Positions 33,699 to 42,592 of a stretch of DNA of 64,000 bases are shown piece by piece. Source of the DNA: Shimia sp. (GTDB taxonomy: Bacteria; Pseudomonadota; Alphaproteobacteria; Rhodobacterales; Rhodobacteraceae); assembly GCF_022448905.1 (NCBI RefSeq), contig NZ_JAKVCW010000003.1, positions 62,001 to 126,000 on the forward strand, given 5' to 3'. Made by a program: the position numbers and the translations under genes. The stretch's first letter is position 1. Each line of letters starts with the position of its first letter. A model generated the notes under the pieces. That model saw nothing but the letters and a program-made list of their open reading frames with translations, did no database searches and was not told the origin of the DNA.

Positions 33699-33803
33699 TC
33701 TTCTATTGCCCTGCACGATGCTTGCGCCGACTATACGTGGCATAGGCCCGTGGCAAAAGCGGGCATTACACTTTTTGAAGAAATCATAGAAAGGCGTTCG
33801 CTT

Positions 33804-34247
33804 ATGCAACTCTTTATGCTGGCCACTCTCTGTCTAGGCGTGTTGGGCACCGCTGCTCTGGCGGAAGACCGCGTGGCCGAAGATCAAACCCCCACCGGCA
33901 AATTCCTCACTGCGGGCGAGGTGCGGCCCATCTTGGAGGCAACCAAAACCAGCTGGATTGTTGTGCGCGAATTTGACGGGCAGGATCTGGTGTATTTCAC
34001 CCATCTGCTGGCCTGGCGCTGCGGGCTATATGAGGTGCAATATGTGATCAACGGCGGCCCGGCGGAGGTCTTTCCGATCCCGGAATGCCCGCCGGATATC
34101 GAAAATGCCATGACCATTCCCGAGGACACGCAAATCTTCATCACGCAGCCGCTTGGCTCGGTCAAAACCGTGGACGTGACGCTGCTTTATGATGATCTGG
34201 GCACTGACACGGTTGCCTATGAGCGTGCGGCTGTGATGATACCTTAA
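33804..34247 (+). CDS. Small periplasmic protein of unknown function
   Basis: 147 residues with a signal peptide (MQLFMLATLCLGVLGTAALA). The mature domain includes GKFLTAGEVRPILEATKTSW, an aromatic-rich strand, two cysteines (RCGLYEVQY and IPECPPD) that could pair, and ends with a beta-rich segment. I do not recognise the family. ATG 33804 starts the signal peptide; the long open frame to the left is the shadow of the glycosyltransferase-like gene. It is convergent with the TetR gene, 14 bases away. Confidence 0.7.
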   Translation: MQLFMLATLCLGVLGTAALAEDRVAEDQTPTGKFLTAGEVRPILEATKTSWIVVREFDGQDLVYFTHLLAWRCGLYEVQYVINGGPAEVFPIPECPPDIENAMTIPEDTQIFITQPLGSVKTVDVTLLYDDLGTDTVAYERAAVMIP

Positions 34248-34261
34248 GGGCGAACCCAGCC

Positions 34262-34927
34262 TTATGCCCGCTGTGCCGCCGCGTGTATCCCGGCGGTGCA
34301 GAAGGCCACCAATTCGTCGAGATGGTTTGCGGCGCTTGATGAGGCGTCACTTAAGACATCCATGCGCCATTGTGAGGTGATCAAGGCCAACATACCCGCA
34401 GCCGAATAGACAAAACTGTTGGCCACGGCCGCCCGCGCCTGCGCCGGGTAGAGCGCCGCGAGTTCCTCCACAAAGCGGTTGGCGGTTGGGTCAAAACAGA
34501 TCGCCGCCAGGTCTTTCCAACGCTCATCCGCCGAAACAAAAGCCACGATCCGCGCATAAGCCACCCATTGCGGCCCGCCCACGTCGATGCGCTCAAAAAA
34601 CGGTCCAAAGAAACACTCCAGAATGGCGGGCACGGTCAGCGGTCCTTGTACCTTTCGAGCCTCCAGCGCGGCGATACGGGCCTCGCCCAATACATCAGCC
34701 CGCCGCGCCACCACACGCCAGAACAGTTCCTCTTTGCTGCCGCCGTGGTGGTTCACCAGCGCGCCTTGCACCTCGGCCTCTGCGGCGATGTCTCGAATCG
34801 AGGCCGCATCAAACCCACTTTGGGCAAACACCCGCTCTGCCGCGTCCATAATGCGCGCGCGGGTTTCCAAAGCCCGTTTGGAGGGGGCTCTTTGTCGTTG
34901 TTTTTCTTGAGGAATGTCTTTCAGCAT
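34262..34927 (-). CDS. TetR-family repressor of the FMO-SBF-SDR-SDR operon
   Basis: 221 residues. N-terminal helix-turn-helix: RARIMDAAERVFAQSGFDAA, then SIRDIAAEAEVQGALVNHHG (the usual LYYHF position is LVNHH, as in the CerR-like subgroup). The ligand-binding half is helical and includes VAYARIVAFVSADERW. Divergent from the monooxygenase gene by 64 bases, which contain an imperfect dyad, so it very likely represses that operon and itself until a ligand binds. Confidence 0.9.
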   Translation of the reverse strand: MLKDIPQEKQRQRAPSKRALETRARIMDAAERVFAQSGFDAASIRDIAAEAEVQGALVNHHGGSKEELFWRVVARRADVLGEARIAALEARKVQGPLTVPAILECFFGPFFERIDVGGPQWVAYARIVAFVSADERWKDLAAICFDPTANRFVEELAALYPAQARAAVANSFVYSAAGMLALITSQWRMDVLSDASSSAANHLDELVAFCTAGIHAAAQRA

Positions 34928-34946
34928 AAAAAGAGCTTGCCTTATT

Positions 34947-34968
34947 TTTAACGAATGTTCAATTTAAA
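34947..34968. promoter_or_regulatory. Candidate TetR operator before the FMO operon
   Basis: Arms TTTAA (34947-34951) and TTAAA (34964-34968) around CGAATGTTCAAT, within the 64-base divergent gap. AATGTTCA-type half-sites are common for TetR proteins; the symmetry is imperfect. Confidence 0.35.
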
Positions 34969-34991
34969 ACTCTCTTGGGGAGAGGAAGAAG

Positions 34992-36305
34992 ATGCACACA
35001 AGCGACAAATTTGCGCTGATTGGGGCGGGGCCGATGGGGCTGGCGATGGCCAAGGTTCTGAAGGAGCAAGGTATCGCCTTTGACGGCTTTGAGCTGCACA
35101 GCGATGTCGGTGGCCTTTGGGACATCGAGGCACCGCGCTCCACGATGTATGAAAGCGCGCATCTGATCTCGTCCAAAACCATGACCGAGTTTGCCGATTT
35201 CCCGATGAAGGCGGAGGTGGCCGAATACCCGTCCCATCGCGAGATGGCGCAGTATTTCCGAGACTTTGCGGACCATTTTGACCTGCGCAGTCACTACCAG
35301 TTCAACACCGAAGTGGTGCAGGTGGCGCCGTTGGGGGAGAGCGGCGAGGGGTGGAAGGTGATCACCCTTCAGAATGGGCAACAGACAGAGGCGATTTATG
35401 CGGGTGTGTTGATCGCCAATGGCACATTGAGTGAGCCCAACATGCCGCAGTTCCCGGGCCAGTTTGACGGCGAGCTGATCCACGCGTCGCAATACCGCCA
35501 TCCGGAGCAGTTTGCCGGCAAGCGCGTTTTGATCGTGGGCGCGGGCAACTCCGGTTGCGACATCGCGGTAGATGCCGTACACCACGGCGCAAGCTGCGAC
35601 ATCTCCATGCGGCGCGGCTATTACTTTGTGCCCAAATATGTCTTTGGCAAACCGGCGGATACGATGGGCGGGGCGATCAAGCTACCGATGTGGCTCAAGC
35701 GTCCGATCGACAGTCTGATCCTGAGCTGGTTTGTGGGGGATCCTCAGAAATACGGCTTCCCCAAACCGGACTACAAACTGTACGAAAGCCATCCGGTGGT
35801 GAACTCGCTGGTGCTGTATCACGCGGGCCACGGCGACATTGCCATTCGCGTCGACATCGCGGACATGTCGGGCCACACCGTGACCTTCAAAGACGGCACA
35901 GCGGCGGAGTATGACATGATCCTCGCCGCCACGGGCTACAAGCTGCACTATCCGTTTGTTGACAAAACACTGCTGAACTGGCGCGGGGACGCGCCGCACC
36001 TCTACCTCAACGCCTTCCATCCGGCGCGGGACGATCTTTTTGTGTTGGGCATGGTGGAGGCCACGGGTCTGGGCTGGCAAGGGCGGCACGAGCAAGCCGA
36101 GATGGTGGCGCGCTATATCACTGGTTTGCGGGATGGTTTCAAGGCCGCCAAAAAACTGCAGACTGAGAAATCGGCAAGCTTTGACCGTGCTACTGGCGGC
36201 ATGGACTACCTCGATCTGCCGCGCATGGCCTATTACGTGGACAAAGCCACCTATCGCGGTGCGGTCACCGGCTGGATCAAATCGCTGCAAACAGGGCAGG
36301 GCTGA
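34992..36305 (+). CDS. Flavin-containing monooxygenase (FMO/Baeyer-Villiger type)
   Basis: 437 residues, FAD- and NADPH-dependent oxygenase. The FAD site is GAGPMG at residues 11-16. The FMO fingerprint FxGxxxHxxxY is seen in FDGELIHASQY, and the NADPH site is RVLIVGAGNSGCDIAVDA near residue 180. A late ATGY motif is present (ILAATGYKLHYPF). First gene of the operon; the SBF transporter start overlaps its stop by one base. It may oxygenate a soft nucleophile (N, S) or a ketone; the two SDR enzymes downstream fit ketone/alcohol chemistry. Not close to Roseobacter Tmm as I remember it. Confidence 0.9.
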   Translation: MHTSDKFALIGAGPMGLAMAKVLKEQGIAFDGFELHSDVGGLWDIEAPRSTMYESAHLISSKTMTEFADFPMKAEVAEYPSHREMAQYFRDFADHFDLRSHYQFNTEVVQVAPLGESGEGWKVITLQNGQQTEAIYAGVLIANGTLSEPNMPQFPGQFDGELIHASQYRHPEQFAGKRVLIVGAGNSGCDIAVDAVHHGASCDISMRRGYYFVPKYVFGKPADTMGGAIKLPMWLKRPIDSLILSWFVGDPQKYGFPKPDYKLYESHPVVNSLVLYHAGHGDIAIRVDIADMSGHTVTFKDGTAAEYDMILAATGYKLHYPFVDKTLLNWRGDAPHLYLNAFHPARDDLFVLGMVEATGLGWQGRHEQAEMVARYITGLRDGFKAAKKLQTEKSASFDRATGGMDYLDLPRMAYYVDKATYRGAVTGWIKSLQTGQG

Positions 36306-37213
36306 TGGACGCGACCGCCATAGACAGTGTTGCGCTCAACTTCAGCGCCACCTCAATGACCGTGTTAAACGCGGTTTTGGCGGTGGTGATGTTCTCCATC
36401 GCCATCGATCTCACGCCCAGTGATTTCCGTCGTCTGCTCTACACGCCACGCGCCTTGTTGACCGGGTTGGCAAGCCAGTTTTTTCTGCTGCCCGCACTGA
36501 CGTTTTTGCTGGTGCTGGTCACACAGCCGCAACCGTCTATCGCGCTGGGGCTGATGCTGGTGGCGGCCTGTCCGGGCGGGAACATCTCCAACTTCATCAC
36601 CCACCGCGCCGGCGGCAACGCGGCGCTGTCCGTCTCAATGACCGCCTTTGCCACGGTGGGCGCGATCCTGTTGACGCCACTCAATATTGCGCTGTGGGGC
36701 GGCCTCTACGCACCCACGCGGGAAATCCTTCAGGCGACGAAGATTGATCCAGTCTCGGTGGCGATCACGGTTGGCTTCATGCTGGTGCTGCCGCTCGTTT
36801 TGGGAGTTACCTTGCGCGCGGCAAAGCCTGCGTTGGCCGCCAAATTACGTGGTCCGCTACAGACCCTGTCGATGGTGATTTTTCTCGCGTTCATCATCTT
36901 GGCACTGGCAAACAACTGGCAGAACTTCAAACTCTTCGCAGGGGCAGTGGCGCTGTTGGTGGTGCTGCACAATGCGCTGGCCTTGGCGGGCGGCTATGGC
37001 CTTGCGACACTTGCCCGCCTATCACCCTACGATCGCCGCGCCGTCACCATTGAAACCGGTATCCAGAACTCTGGCCTGGGACTGATCCTGATCTTCGCTT
37101 TCTTTGGCGGTCTAGGAGGTATGGCCGTGGTCGCCGCTTTCTGGGGCGTCTGGCATGCGATCACTGGTCTTGGTTTGGCCGCGCTGATGAACCGGACAAG
37201 GGCCGCACGATGA
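36305..37213 (+). CDS. Bile acid:sodium symporter-like transporter (SBF/BASS family)
   Basis: 302 residues, about 9-10 membrane helices. SBF features: VLAVVMFSIAIDLTPSDFRR (helix 1), the Na+-binding GLMLVAACPGGNISNFITHRAGGN with the crossover region, and GIQNSGLGLILIFAFFG, the second crossover. Imports bile acids, steroids, sulfonates or other organic anions with Na+ in known members; here it probably supplies or exports the FMO/SDR substrate. Its start overlaps the FMO stop by 1 base and its stop overlaps the next gene by 4, so it is firmly part of this operon. Confidence 0.92.
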   Translation: MDATAIDSVALNFSATSMTVLNAVLAVVMFSIAIDLTPSDFRRLLYTPRALLTGLASQFFLLPALTFLLVLVTQPQPSIALGLMLVAACPGGNISNFITHRAGGNAALSVSMTAFATVGAILLTPLNIALWGGLYAPTREILQATKIDPVSVAITVGFMLVLPLVLGVTLRAAKPALAAKLRGPLQTLSMVIFLAFIILALANNWQNFKLFAGAVALLVVLHNALALAGGYGLATLARLSPYDRRAVTIETGIQNSGLGLILIFAFFGGLGGMAVVAAFWGVWHAITGLGLAALMNRTRAAR

Positions 37214-38148
37214 CACGCATATTGATCACCGGCGCCGCTGGCATGGTGGGGCGCAGCCTGTTGGCGGAACTGGCAGACACAGACCATGAGGTTATTGCCT
37301 GTGACGTGGCGGTGCCCGAAGACTTGCCAGATAACGCGCGTTTCCGCCCGATGGATGTGACCACTGACGCGCCCTTGCGAGTCATCGCGCGGCACCAGCC
37401 GGATGTGATTGTGCATCTGGCCTCCATCGTGACCCCGCCGCCCGGCAGCGGCCGTGACTTTGCCTATGATGTCGACGTGACCGGCACCAAAAACGTGGTC
37501 AACGCTGCGCTCGCGGCAGGTACCAAGCGCCTGGTGGTAACCTCATCCGGGGCGGCTTACGGCTATCACGCCAACAACCCGGTGCCGCTCACCGAAACAG
37601 ACGCTATCCGAGGCAACGAAGAGTTTGCCTATGCCCATCACAAGCGGTTGGTGGAGGAGTTTCTGGCCGACACCCGTCACAACGCGCCACATCTGGAGCA
37701 AGTGATCTTGCGGGTCGGCACGGTCTTGGGGCGCGAGACCAATAATCAGATCACTGACCTTTTCCGCCGGCCGCGCCTTTTGGCGGTCAGCGGCAGCGAA
37801 AGTCCTTTTGTTTTCATTTGGACCCGCGATCTGGCCCGCATTCTGAGACGCGCCGCCACCAATGGTCCGGCGGGTATTTTCAACGTGGCAGGCGACGGCG
37901 CGCTTGGCGTGCAGGATCTGGCCGACATCCTGCAAAAACCCATCCTGCGCCTTCCGGCTTGGGTGTTCAAAGCAGCGCTGGCCAGCGCGCGCCCGCTGGG
38001 CCTGAGCCAATACGGACCAGAACAGGTGCGCTTTCTGCAGTACCGCCCGGTGCTGTCCAACGAGGCGCTCAAGCGCAACTTTGGCTACACGCCGGAGAAA
38101 ACCAGCCGAGAAGTGTTTGACCATTGGCTCAAGGCGCAGGACAAATGA
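37210..38148 (+). CDS. NAD-dependent epimerase/dehydratase-type SDR
   Basis: 312 residues, extended short-chain dehydrogenase. Nucleotide loop ILITGAAGMVGRSLLAELA (GxxGxxG at residues 8-14), the D-V-T region FRPMDVTTDAPL, HLASIVTPPPG, and catalytic Ser/Tyr/Lys in VVTSSGAAYGYH and EFAYAHHKRLVEE (YxxxK). Members act on sugars, steroids or lactone-type ketols. It overlaps both neighbours by ATGA junctions, so it is translated with them. Confidence 0.9.
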   Translation: MTRILITGAAGMVGRSLLAELADTDHEVIACDVAVPEDLPDNARFRPMDVTTDAPLRVIARHQPDVIVHLASIVTPPPGSGRDFAYDVDVTGTKNVVNAALAAGTKRLVVTSSGAAYGYHANNPVPLTETDAIRGNEEFAYAHHKRLVEEFLADTRHNAPHLEQVILRVGTVLGRETNNQITDLFRRPRLLAVSGSESPFVFIWTRDLARILRRAATNGPAGIFNVAGDGALGVQDLADILQKPILRLPAWVFKAALASARPLGLSQYGPEQVRFLQYRPVLSNEALKRNFGYTPEKTSREVFDHWLKAQDK

Positions 38149-38933
38149 ACATGGCCCCAGAAAACTTGCCTCTCAAAACCGCCGTAATCTCTGGCGGGGC
38201 AGGCGGTCTAGGCACCGCCCTGTCAACGCAGTTACAGGCCGAAGGCTGGCGTGTGGTTCTGCTGGATTTGAACGTTTCGCACCTGCCTCATACGGCCACC
38301 CAGCTGCCGATGAAATGTGACGTCACCGACCCGCGCGCGTTGAAAGATTGCTGCACCAAAATTCTGGCCTGCCATGACAGCATCGATCTGGTGATCTATG
38401 GTGCTGGGGTGACAGCCATCGCGCCGGTTGACGACCTGCAGGAGCAGGCCCATCGCCGCCTGTTTGACATCAACTACTTTGCCGCCGCCGCCATGGCCAA
38501 AGCCTTCCTGCCCGCGTTGCGCGCCTCCAATGGCACCCATCTGGCGATCACTTCGGTGGCAGGCTTTGCCCCATTGCGTCACCGCGCCAGCTACGCTGCC
38601 TCCAAGCACGCCATGACTGGGTTCTTTGCCTCTCTGCGGGTGGAGGAGGCGGTCCACGGCGTGAAAACGGTGATCGCAGCACCAGCCTTCGTTGCCACCA
38701 ATGTGGGCAATCCCAATGCGGACACAGACGGGCTGACCCGCCCCGGCGCGGCGCAGGATGCGGTGGATGTGGTTACGCCGGATCAGGCCGCCGCCATCAT
38801 CCTGCGGGGTTTAAAGCGCGGCAAAACCGACATCTTTGTCGGCCGCGTCGCCAGACTGTCAGACGTGATGATGCGGCTGTCGCCACGGCTGTATGATTGG
38901 GTCATGGGCCGGGCAATCAAGGCCGACAGGTGA
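38145..38933 (+). CDS. Classical short-chain dehydrogenase/reductase
   Basis: 262 residues. Cofactor loop AVISGGAGGLGTALSTQLQ (TGxxxGxG position is SGGAGGLG), D-V at MKCDVTDPRAL, NAG position as YGAGVTAI, catalytic Ser in LAITSVAGFAPL, and YxxxK in ASYAASKHAMTGFFAS. The start is ATG 38145, overlapping the stop of the previous gene (ATGA). Last gene of the TetR-controlled operon. A 9-bp inverted repeat overlaps its stop codon. Confidence 0.9.
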   Translation: MNMAPENLPLKTAVISGGAGGLGTALSTQLQAEGWRVVLLDLNVSHLPHTATQLPMKCDVTDPRALKDCCTKILACHDSIDLVIYGAGVTAIAPVDDLQEQAHRRLFDINYFAAAAMAKAFLPALRASNGTHLAITSVAGFAPLRHRASYAASKHAMTGFFASLRVEEAVHGVKTVIAAPAFVATNVGNPNADTDGLTRPGAAQDAVDVVTPDQAAAIILRGLKRGKTDIFVGRVARLSDVMMRLSPRLYDWVMGRAIKADR

Positions 38934-38955
38934 TCTCACAAAGAACCACCTGTCG
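38924..38955. terminator. Hairpin between convergent SDR and RTX genes
   Basis: CGACAGGTG / CACCTGTCG, perfect 9-bp stem, 14-base loop, spanning the SDR stop codon and ending 10 bases before the RTX gene stop. No T-run, so it may protect 3' ends rather than act as an intrinsic terminator. Confidence 0.45.
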
Positions 38956-38964
38956 CGCATCTCA

Positions 38965-41253
38965 TCAGGAGGCGTAGTTTCCAACCCAACGGTTGTTGAG
39001 GCCTTCCAGCTGTTGGGCAGTCACCCCTTCCAGGAACACGGTTGTTTGGCCGTTGACCTGTACAAACACACCATTGCCGTCCGCGTCGTCCACAAGATTG
39101 ATGAAGGGCGGCGAGAACTGATCCACTGGCATCGGATCGCCATTGTCGTCGACAAATGTGATGACGTCCTTGTCTTGGCCGTATTGTGTGGTGGGCTCAA
39201 AATCCCGGATATGCACGACGGCACCAGCATCTGCGTGGCGGACCACTTCAAAGGTGTTGTAGCCTTCACCGCCTTCCAGAACATCGCCGTTGTCGCCGAT
39301 CAGGTGATCGTCCCCGTCGCCGCCGATAAGCGTGTCGCTGTCTGTCGGATCCTCTCCGTCGTCCTGGCCATTCAGCAGATCGTCCCCACTGCCGCCTTTG
39401 AGCAGGTCAGTGCCTTCACCGGCTTCCAGCGTGTCATCGCCAAATTTGCCCAGCAGGTAATCATCGCCGTCGCCACCTTCTAGCAGGTCGTTGCCGAAGC
39501 CACCGCGTAGCGTGTCATCGCCATCGCCGCCATCGACCACATCATCACCATTGCCTGCAAAGATCAGGTCGTCCCCGCCCGCGGCCTCCACTGTGTCATT
39601 GCCCCCATAGGCGCGGATGACTTCTGCGTCGTCGGTGCCTGCGAGGTCGTTAGAAGCGCCCGTGCCGTGGTTCGACTGAACCTGAGGTCCCACGAGGTTG
39701 CCAAGCCAGCTGTCGATGTTGTCTTGCAGCTCACTGGCGGTGACGCCGGCGACAAAGGCCACATCCACGCCGTCAAGTTGCAGGATCGCACCGCTGCCAT
39801 CTTCGGCATCATGAATGCACAAGGCGGTGGTGTCCGGATTGTTAAAATCGGAGGCCGGCAATAGCTGTCCGTTTTCATCCAGCAGGGTGATTGTCTCGGC
39901 GTCGTTACGGTCCTGCTCGGTTGGGTCAAAATCGGTGATTTGCACCACCTCCGCGCCGTCCGGGTCGACCACGACTTCAAAGTCGTCGATGCCCGCGCCG
40001 CCGGTCAGCACATCGCCGTTGTCGCCAATCAGACGGTCGTTGTCATCCCCGCCTTCCAATGTGTCGCTGTCCGCACCGGACACCGCGCCATCGCGGCCAT
40101 CCAGAAGGTCGCTGCCAATGCCGCCCTTGAGCACATCGGTGCCGGTGCCGGCCAGCAACGTATCATCGCCAGACTTGCCCAGCAGGTAGTCGTCTCCAGA
40201 ACCACCTTCCAAGGAGTCATTGCCATCCATGCCGCGCAGCACGTCATTACCCGTGCCGCCATAGACAGTGTCGTCACCGGCACCCGCCAGCACACGATCG
40301 TCACCGCCGTTGCCATCAACAAGGTCGTCACCGCCATAGGCGCGGATGGCATCGTCGCCTTGGCCGCCGGTCAGTTCTTCCGCACCGCCGGTGCCAAAAA
40401 TCGGCTCAGGCGTGGGCGCGGACGTGTTGCCAAGCCAGCTGCTTGTGTCGTTGAGCAAATCGCTGGCGCTCACGCCTTCGACCAAAGCCACAGTCACATC
40501 GTTGAAACGCAAGAGTGCCCCGGTGCCGTCTTCGGCATCCACAATGGTCAACATTGGCGCGTCGAGTTGGAGGAGATCCTCCAGCGGGATTTGATCGCCG
40601 TTTTGGTCCAGCAGAGTGATGGTTTCCACTGCATCGCCGTCAACTGCGGTCAGGTCAAAGTCGCGGATGTGCACCATGGAGTCACTGTTGGGATCAACAA
40701 TCACCTCAAAGCTGTCCACGCCCGCGCCGCCGGACAGCACGTCGCCATTGTCACCATACAGCAGGTCATTGCCATCGCCGGCTTCTAGCGTATCGCTATC
40801 AGTGGCATCTTCGACGCCATCGGTGCCGTCGAGCACATCATCGCCACGCCCGCCTTTTAGTAGGTCAGTGCCGGTGCCGCCGCTCAGACTGTCGTTGCCA
40901 TCTTTGCCTAGCAGATAGTCGCTGCCTGCCTCGCCAAACAGCCAGTCATCACCTGTGCCGCCGCGCAGGGTGTCCTCGCCCTCGGCGCCATAAAGTTCGT
41001 CATTGCCGTCTCCACCAAACAGCAGGTCGTTTCCGGCAAAGGCCTGCATCAGGTCGTTGCCACCATAGCCACGCATCACCTCGTCTTCGATGGTGCCGTG
41101 CAGAATGTCACTGCCGCCGGTGCCGGTTTCAGATGTTGGTTCCAGCGGTGGTGTCGTCCCATCCGGGCCTTCAACATCATCATCGTTTTGCGGGGTGGCA
41201 ACCATGGCGCCCAAGGCCAATGCGGATGTGCTCAGCAACAGTGTAAGTAACAT
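38965..41253 (-). CDS. RTX (hemolysin-type Ca2+-binding repeat) protein, three tandem modules
   Basis: 762 residues. A short hydrophobic N-terminus (MLLTLLLSTSALALGAM) is followed by three modules at about residues 44-276, 286-518 and 529-759. Each has roughly ten GGxGxDxLxG nonapeptides (for example GGDGDDYLLGKFGDDTLEAG), then a DNGDVLxGG turn, an acidic beta stretch ending FEV, a (I/V)(R/T)DF segment, and a closing LxxxxxSWLGN-like tag. It has no protease, lipase or other catalytic domain, so it is probably a secreted or surface Ca2+-folded structural protein. Start behind AGGAGGA. No type I secretion genes adjoin it. Confidence 0.92.
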   Translation of the reverse strand: MLLTLLLSTSALALGAMVATPQNDDDVEGPDGTTPPLEPTSETGTGGSDILHGTIEDEVMRGYGGNDLMQAFAGNDLLFGGDGNDELYGAEGEDTLRGGTGDDWLFGEAGSDYLLGKDGNDSLSGGTGTDLLKGGRGDDVLDGTDGVEDATDSDTLEAGDGNDLLYGDNGDVLSGGAGVDSFEVIVDPNSDSMVHIRDFDLTAVDGDAVETITLLDQNGDQIPLEDLLQLDAPMLTIVDAEDGTGALLRFNDVTVALVEGVSASDLLNDTSSWLGNTSAPTPEPIFGTGGAEELTGGQGDDAIRAYGGDDLVDGNGGDDRVLAGAGDDTVYGGTGNDVLRGMDGNDSLEGGSGDDYLLGKSGDDTLLAGTGTDVLKGGIGSDLLDGRDGAVSGADSDTLEGGDDNDRLIGDNGDVLTGGAGIDDFEVVVDPDGAEVVQITDFDPTEQDRNDAETITLLDENGQLLPASDFNNPDTTALCIHDAEDGSGAILQLDGVDVAFVAGVTASELQDNIDSWLGNLVGPQVQSNHGTGASNDLAGTDDAEVIRAYGGNDTVEAAGGDDLIFAGNGDDVVDGGDGDDTLRGGFGNDLLEGGDGDDYLLGKFGDDTLEAGEGTDLLKGGSGDDLLNGQDDGEDPTDSDTLIGGDGDDHLIGDNGDVLEGGEGYNTFEVVRHADAGAVVHIRDFEPTTQYGQDKDVITFVDDNGDPMPVDQFSPPFINLVDDADGNGVFVQVNGQTTVFLEGVTAQQLEGLNNRWVGNYAS

Positions 41254-41482
41254 GGAACGATGGTCCTCCTAACGCACAAGACAATGATTTTGTGGAAATC
41301 ACAGGTTTGTCCTTACACGTTAAGCGGTTGTTTTCAACAAATGGATCGCCGTTAACCTTTAATCATGTGGAAACAGTGTGTTTCTCCGAGTTTGGGCCGG
41401 AAAACTGTGGTTTTGGCGCAATATCAAGCACATGGCTGGCGACCACTCTGGCACCAAATATCTACATCGGAAGGGAAGAAAG

Positions 41483-41566
41483 TGGTGGGCGACCTTGGAA
41501 TCGAACCAAGCGTGCGTCTCCGCGAGGGAGTTACAGTCCCCTGCCACACCTTGCGGCCTGTCGCCC
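41483..41566 (-). tRNA. tRNA-Tyr (GUA)
   Basis: Reading the minus strand: acceptor GGGCGAC pairs with GTCGCCC, anticodon loop CTGTAAC gives GUA, a long variable arm (TCGCGGAGACGCACG) marks a class II tRNA, the T-arm is CTTGG-TTCGATT-CCAAG, discriminator A, and CCA is encoded. 84 bases including CCA. Confidence 0.96.
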
Positions 41567-41704
41567 ACTTTCTTGAGGCCCGCTGGCCTCGGTGTGAGGG
41601 GGTATTTATTGGCAGTTGTTGGGGGCGTCAACCAGAAAATACCTTGCAGAGCCCGCTTCTTTTCCGCATTGGTGAACCCTCTATATTTTGAAGGTGTCAG
41701 AGCG

Positions 41705-42484
41705 ATGAAAAAACCCAAATGGGTCGTGCAGAAAGAGCAGCAGAAACGCAAAGATGCGGCGGAAACCGTCTGGTTGTTTGGCCTGCACGCGGTGCGCGAC
41801 GCTCTGGCGAATCCAAAACGTGAAAAACTGCGACTCATCGTGACCAAAAATGCCGCGGATAAGTTGGCAGAGGCCATCGCTGAGTCGGGTATGACGCCGG
41901 AGGTGGTAGACCCGCGCAAGTTCAACGCGCCGCTCGATCCTCAATCTGTACACCAGGGCGCTGCGCTGGAGGTGAAGCCGCTCAATTGGGGCAAGCTCTC
42001 GGATGTGGCCATTGCCGATGACGACCGTCCGCAGCGGCTCATCCTGCTAGATCGCGTGACCGATCCGCACAACGTCGGCGCCATCCTGCGCTCCGCCGAA
42101 GTGTTTGGCGCCCTGGCGGTGATTGGCACCCGCCACAACTCTGCACCGGAAACCGGCGCTTTGGCCAAAACCGCCAGCGGGGCGCTGGAACGCCAACCCT
42201 ATCTGCGCTTGCGCAATCTGGCGGACACGATCACCGAGCTGCAAGCCATGGGCTACATCGTGTTGGGCATGGATGGCGAGGCCGAGGAGACCATCGAAAC
42301 CGCGCTGGCAGGCCGCCACGATGCTCCCATCGCGTTGGTTCTGGGGGCTGAGGGACCGGGTTTGCGGCAGAAAACCAAAGAGACGGTGGATCAATTGGTG
42401 AAGATCAACTTCGCAGGGGCCTTTGGCTCTCTCAACGTGTCCAATGCCGCGGCCGTGGCGCTCTACGCCACCTTGCCACGCTAA
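41705..42484 (+). CDS. rlmB: 23S rRNA (guanosine-2251-2'-O)-methyltransferase RlmB
   Basis: SpoU/TrmH-family SAM-dependent methylase with a trefoil knot. 259 residues, normal. N-terminal substrate domain TVWLFGLHAVRDALANPKRE; motif 1 LILLDRVTDPHNVGAILRSA; motif 2 LVLGAEGPGLRQKTKETVD; motif 3 GSLNVSNAAAVALYATL. The start MKKPKWVVQKEQQKRKDAAE (ATG 41705) fits alphaproteobacterial homologues; the frame upstream runs through the tRNA gene and is not used. Divergent from tRNA-Tyr. Confidence 0.95.
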   Translation: MKKPKWVVQKEQQKRKDAAETVWLFGLHAVRDALANPKREKLRLIVTKNAADKLAEAIAESGMTPEVVDPRKFNAPLDPQSVHQGAALEVKPLNWGKLSDVAIADDDRPQRLILLDRVTDPHNVGAILRSAEVFGALAVIGTRHNSAPETGALAKTASGALERQPYLRLRNLADTITELQAMGYIVLGMDGEAEETIETALAGRHDAPIALVLGAEGPGLRQKTKETVDQLVKINFAGAFGSLNVSNAAAVALYATLPR

Positions 42485-42507
42485 AGCACCTCCAAATTCT
42501 TCTCCTT

Positions 42508-42550
42508 CTACAAATATCCCCGCCGGAGGCTCCCATCCGCGCCTCCGGAT
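42508..42550. repeat. Palindromic intergenic element, copy 3
   Basis: CAAATATCCCCG followed by CCGGAGGC-TCCCATCCGC-GCCTCCGG. Just after rlmB. Same AAATATCCC core as copies 1, 2 and 4. Confidence 0.55.
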
Positions 42551-42592
42551 GCCTAGATGGAATAGGCAGACCATCACTCAGAGGAGCGCGCG

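Noticed and set aside
32694-33803. Long N-terminal extension of the small periplasmic protein frame
   Set aside because: It overlaps the glycosyltransferase-like gene on the other strand. The signal peptide at 33804 marks the real start.
38965-41253. Regular repeats, considered as a CRISPR array
   Set aside because: The repeats are nonapeptide codons in one open frame with no constant spacer length and no cas genes.
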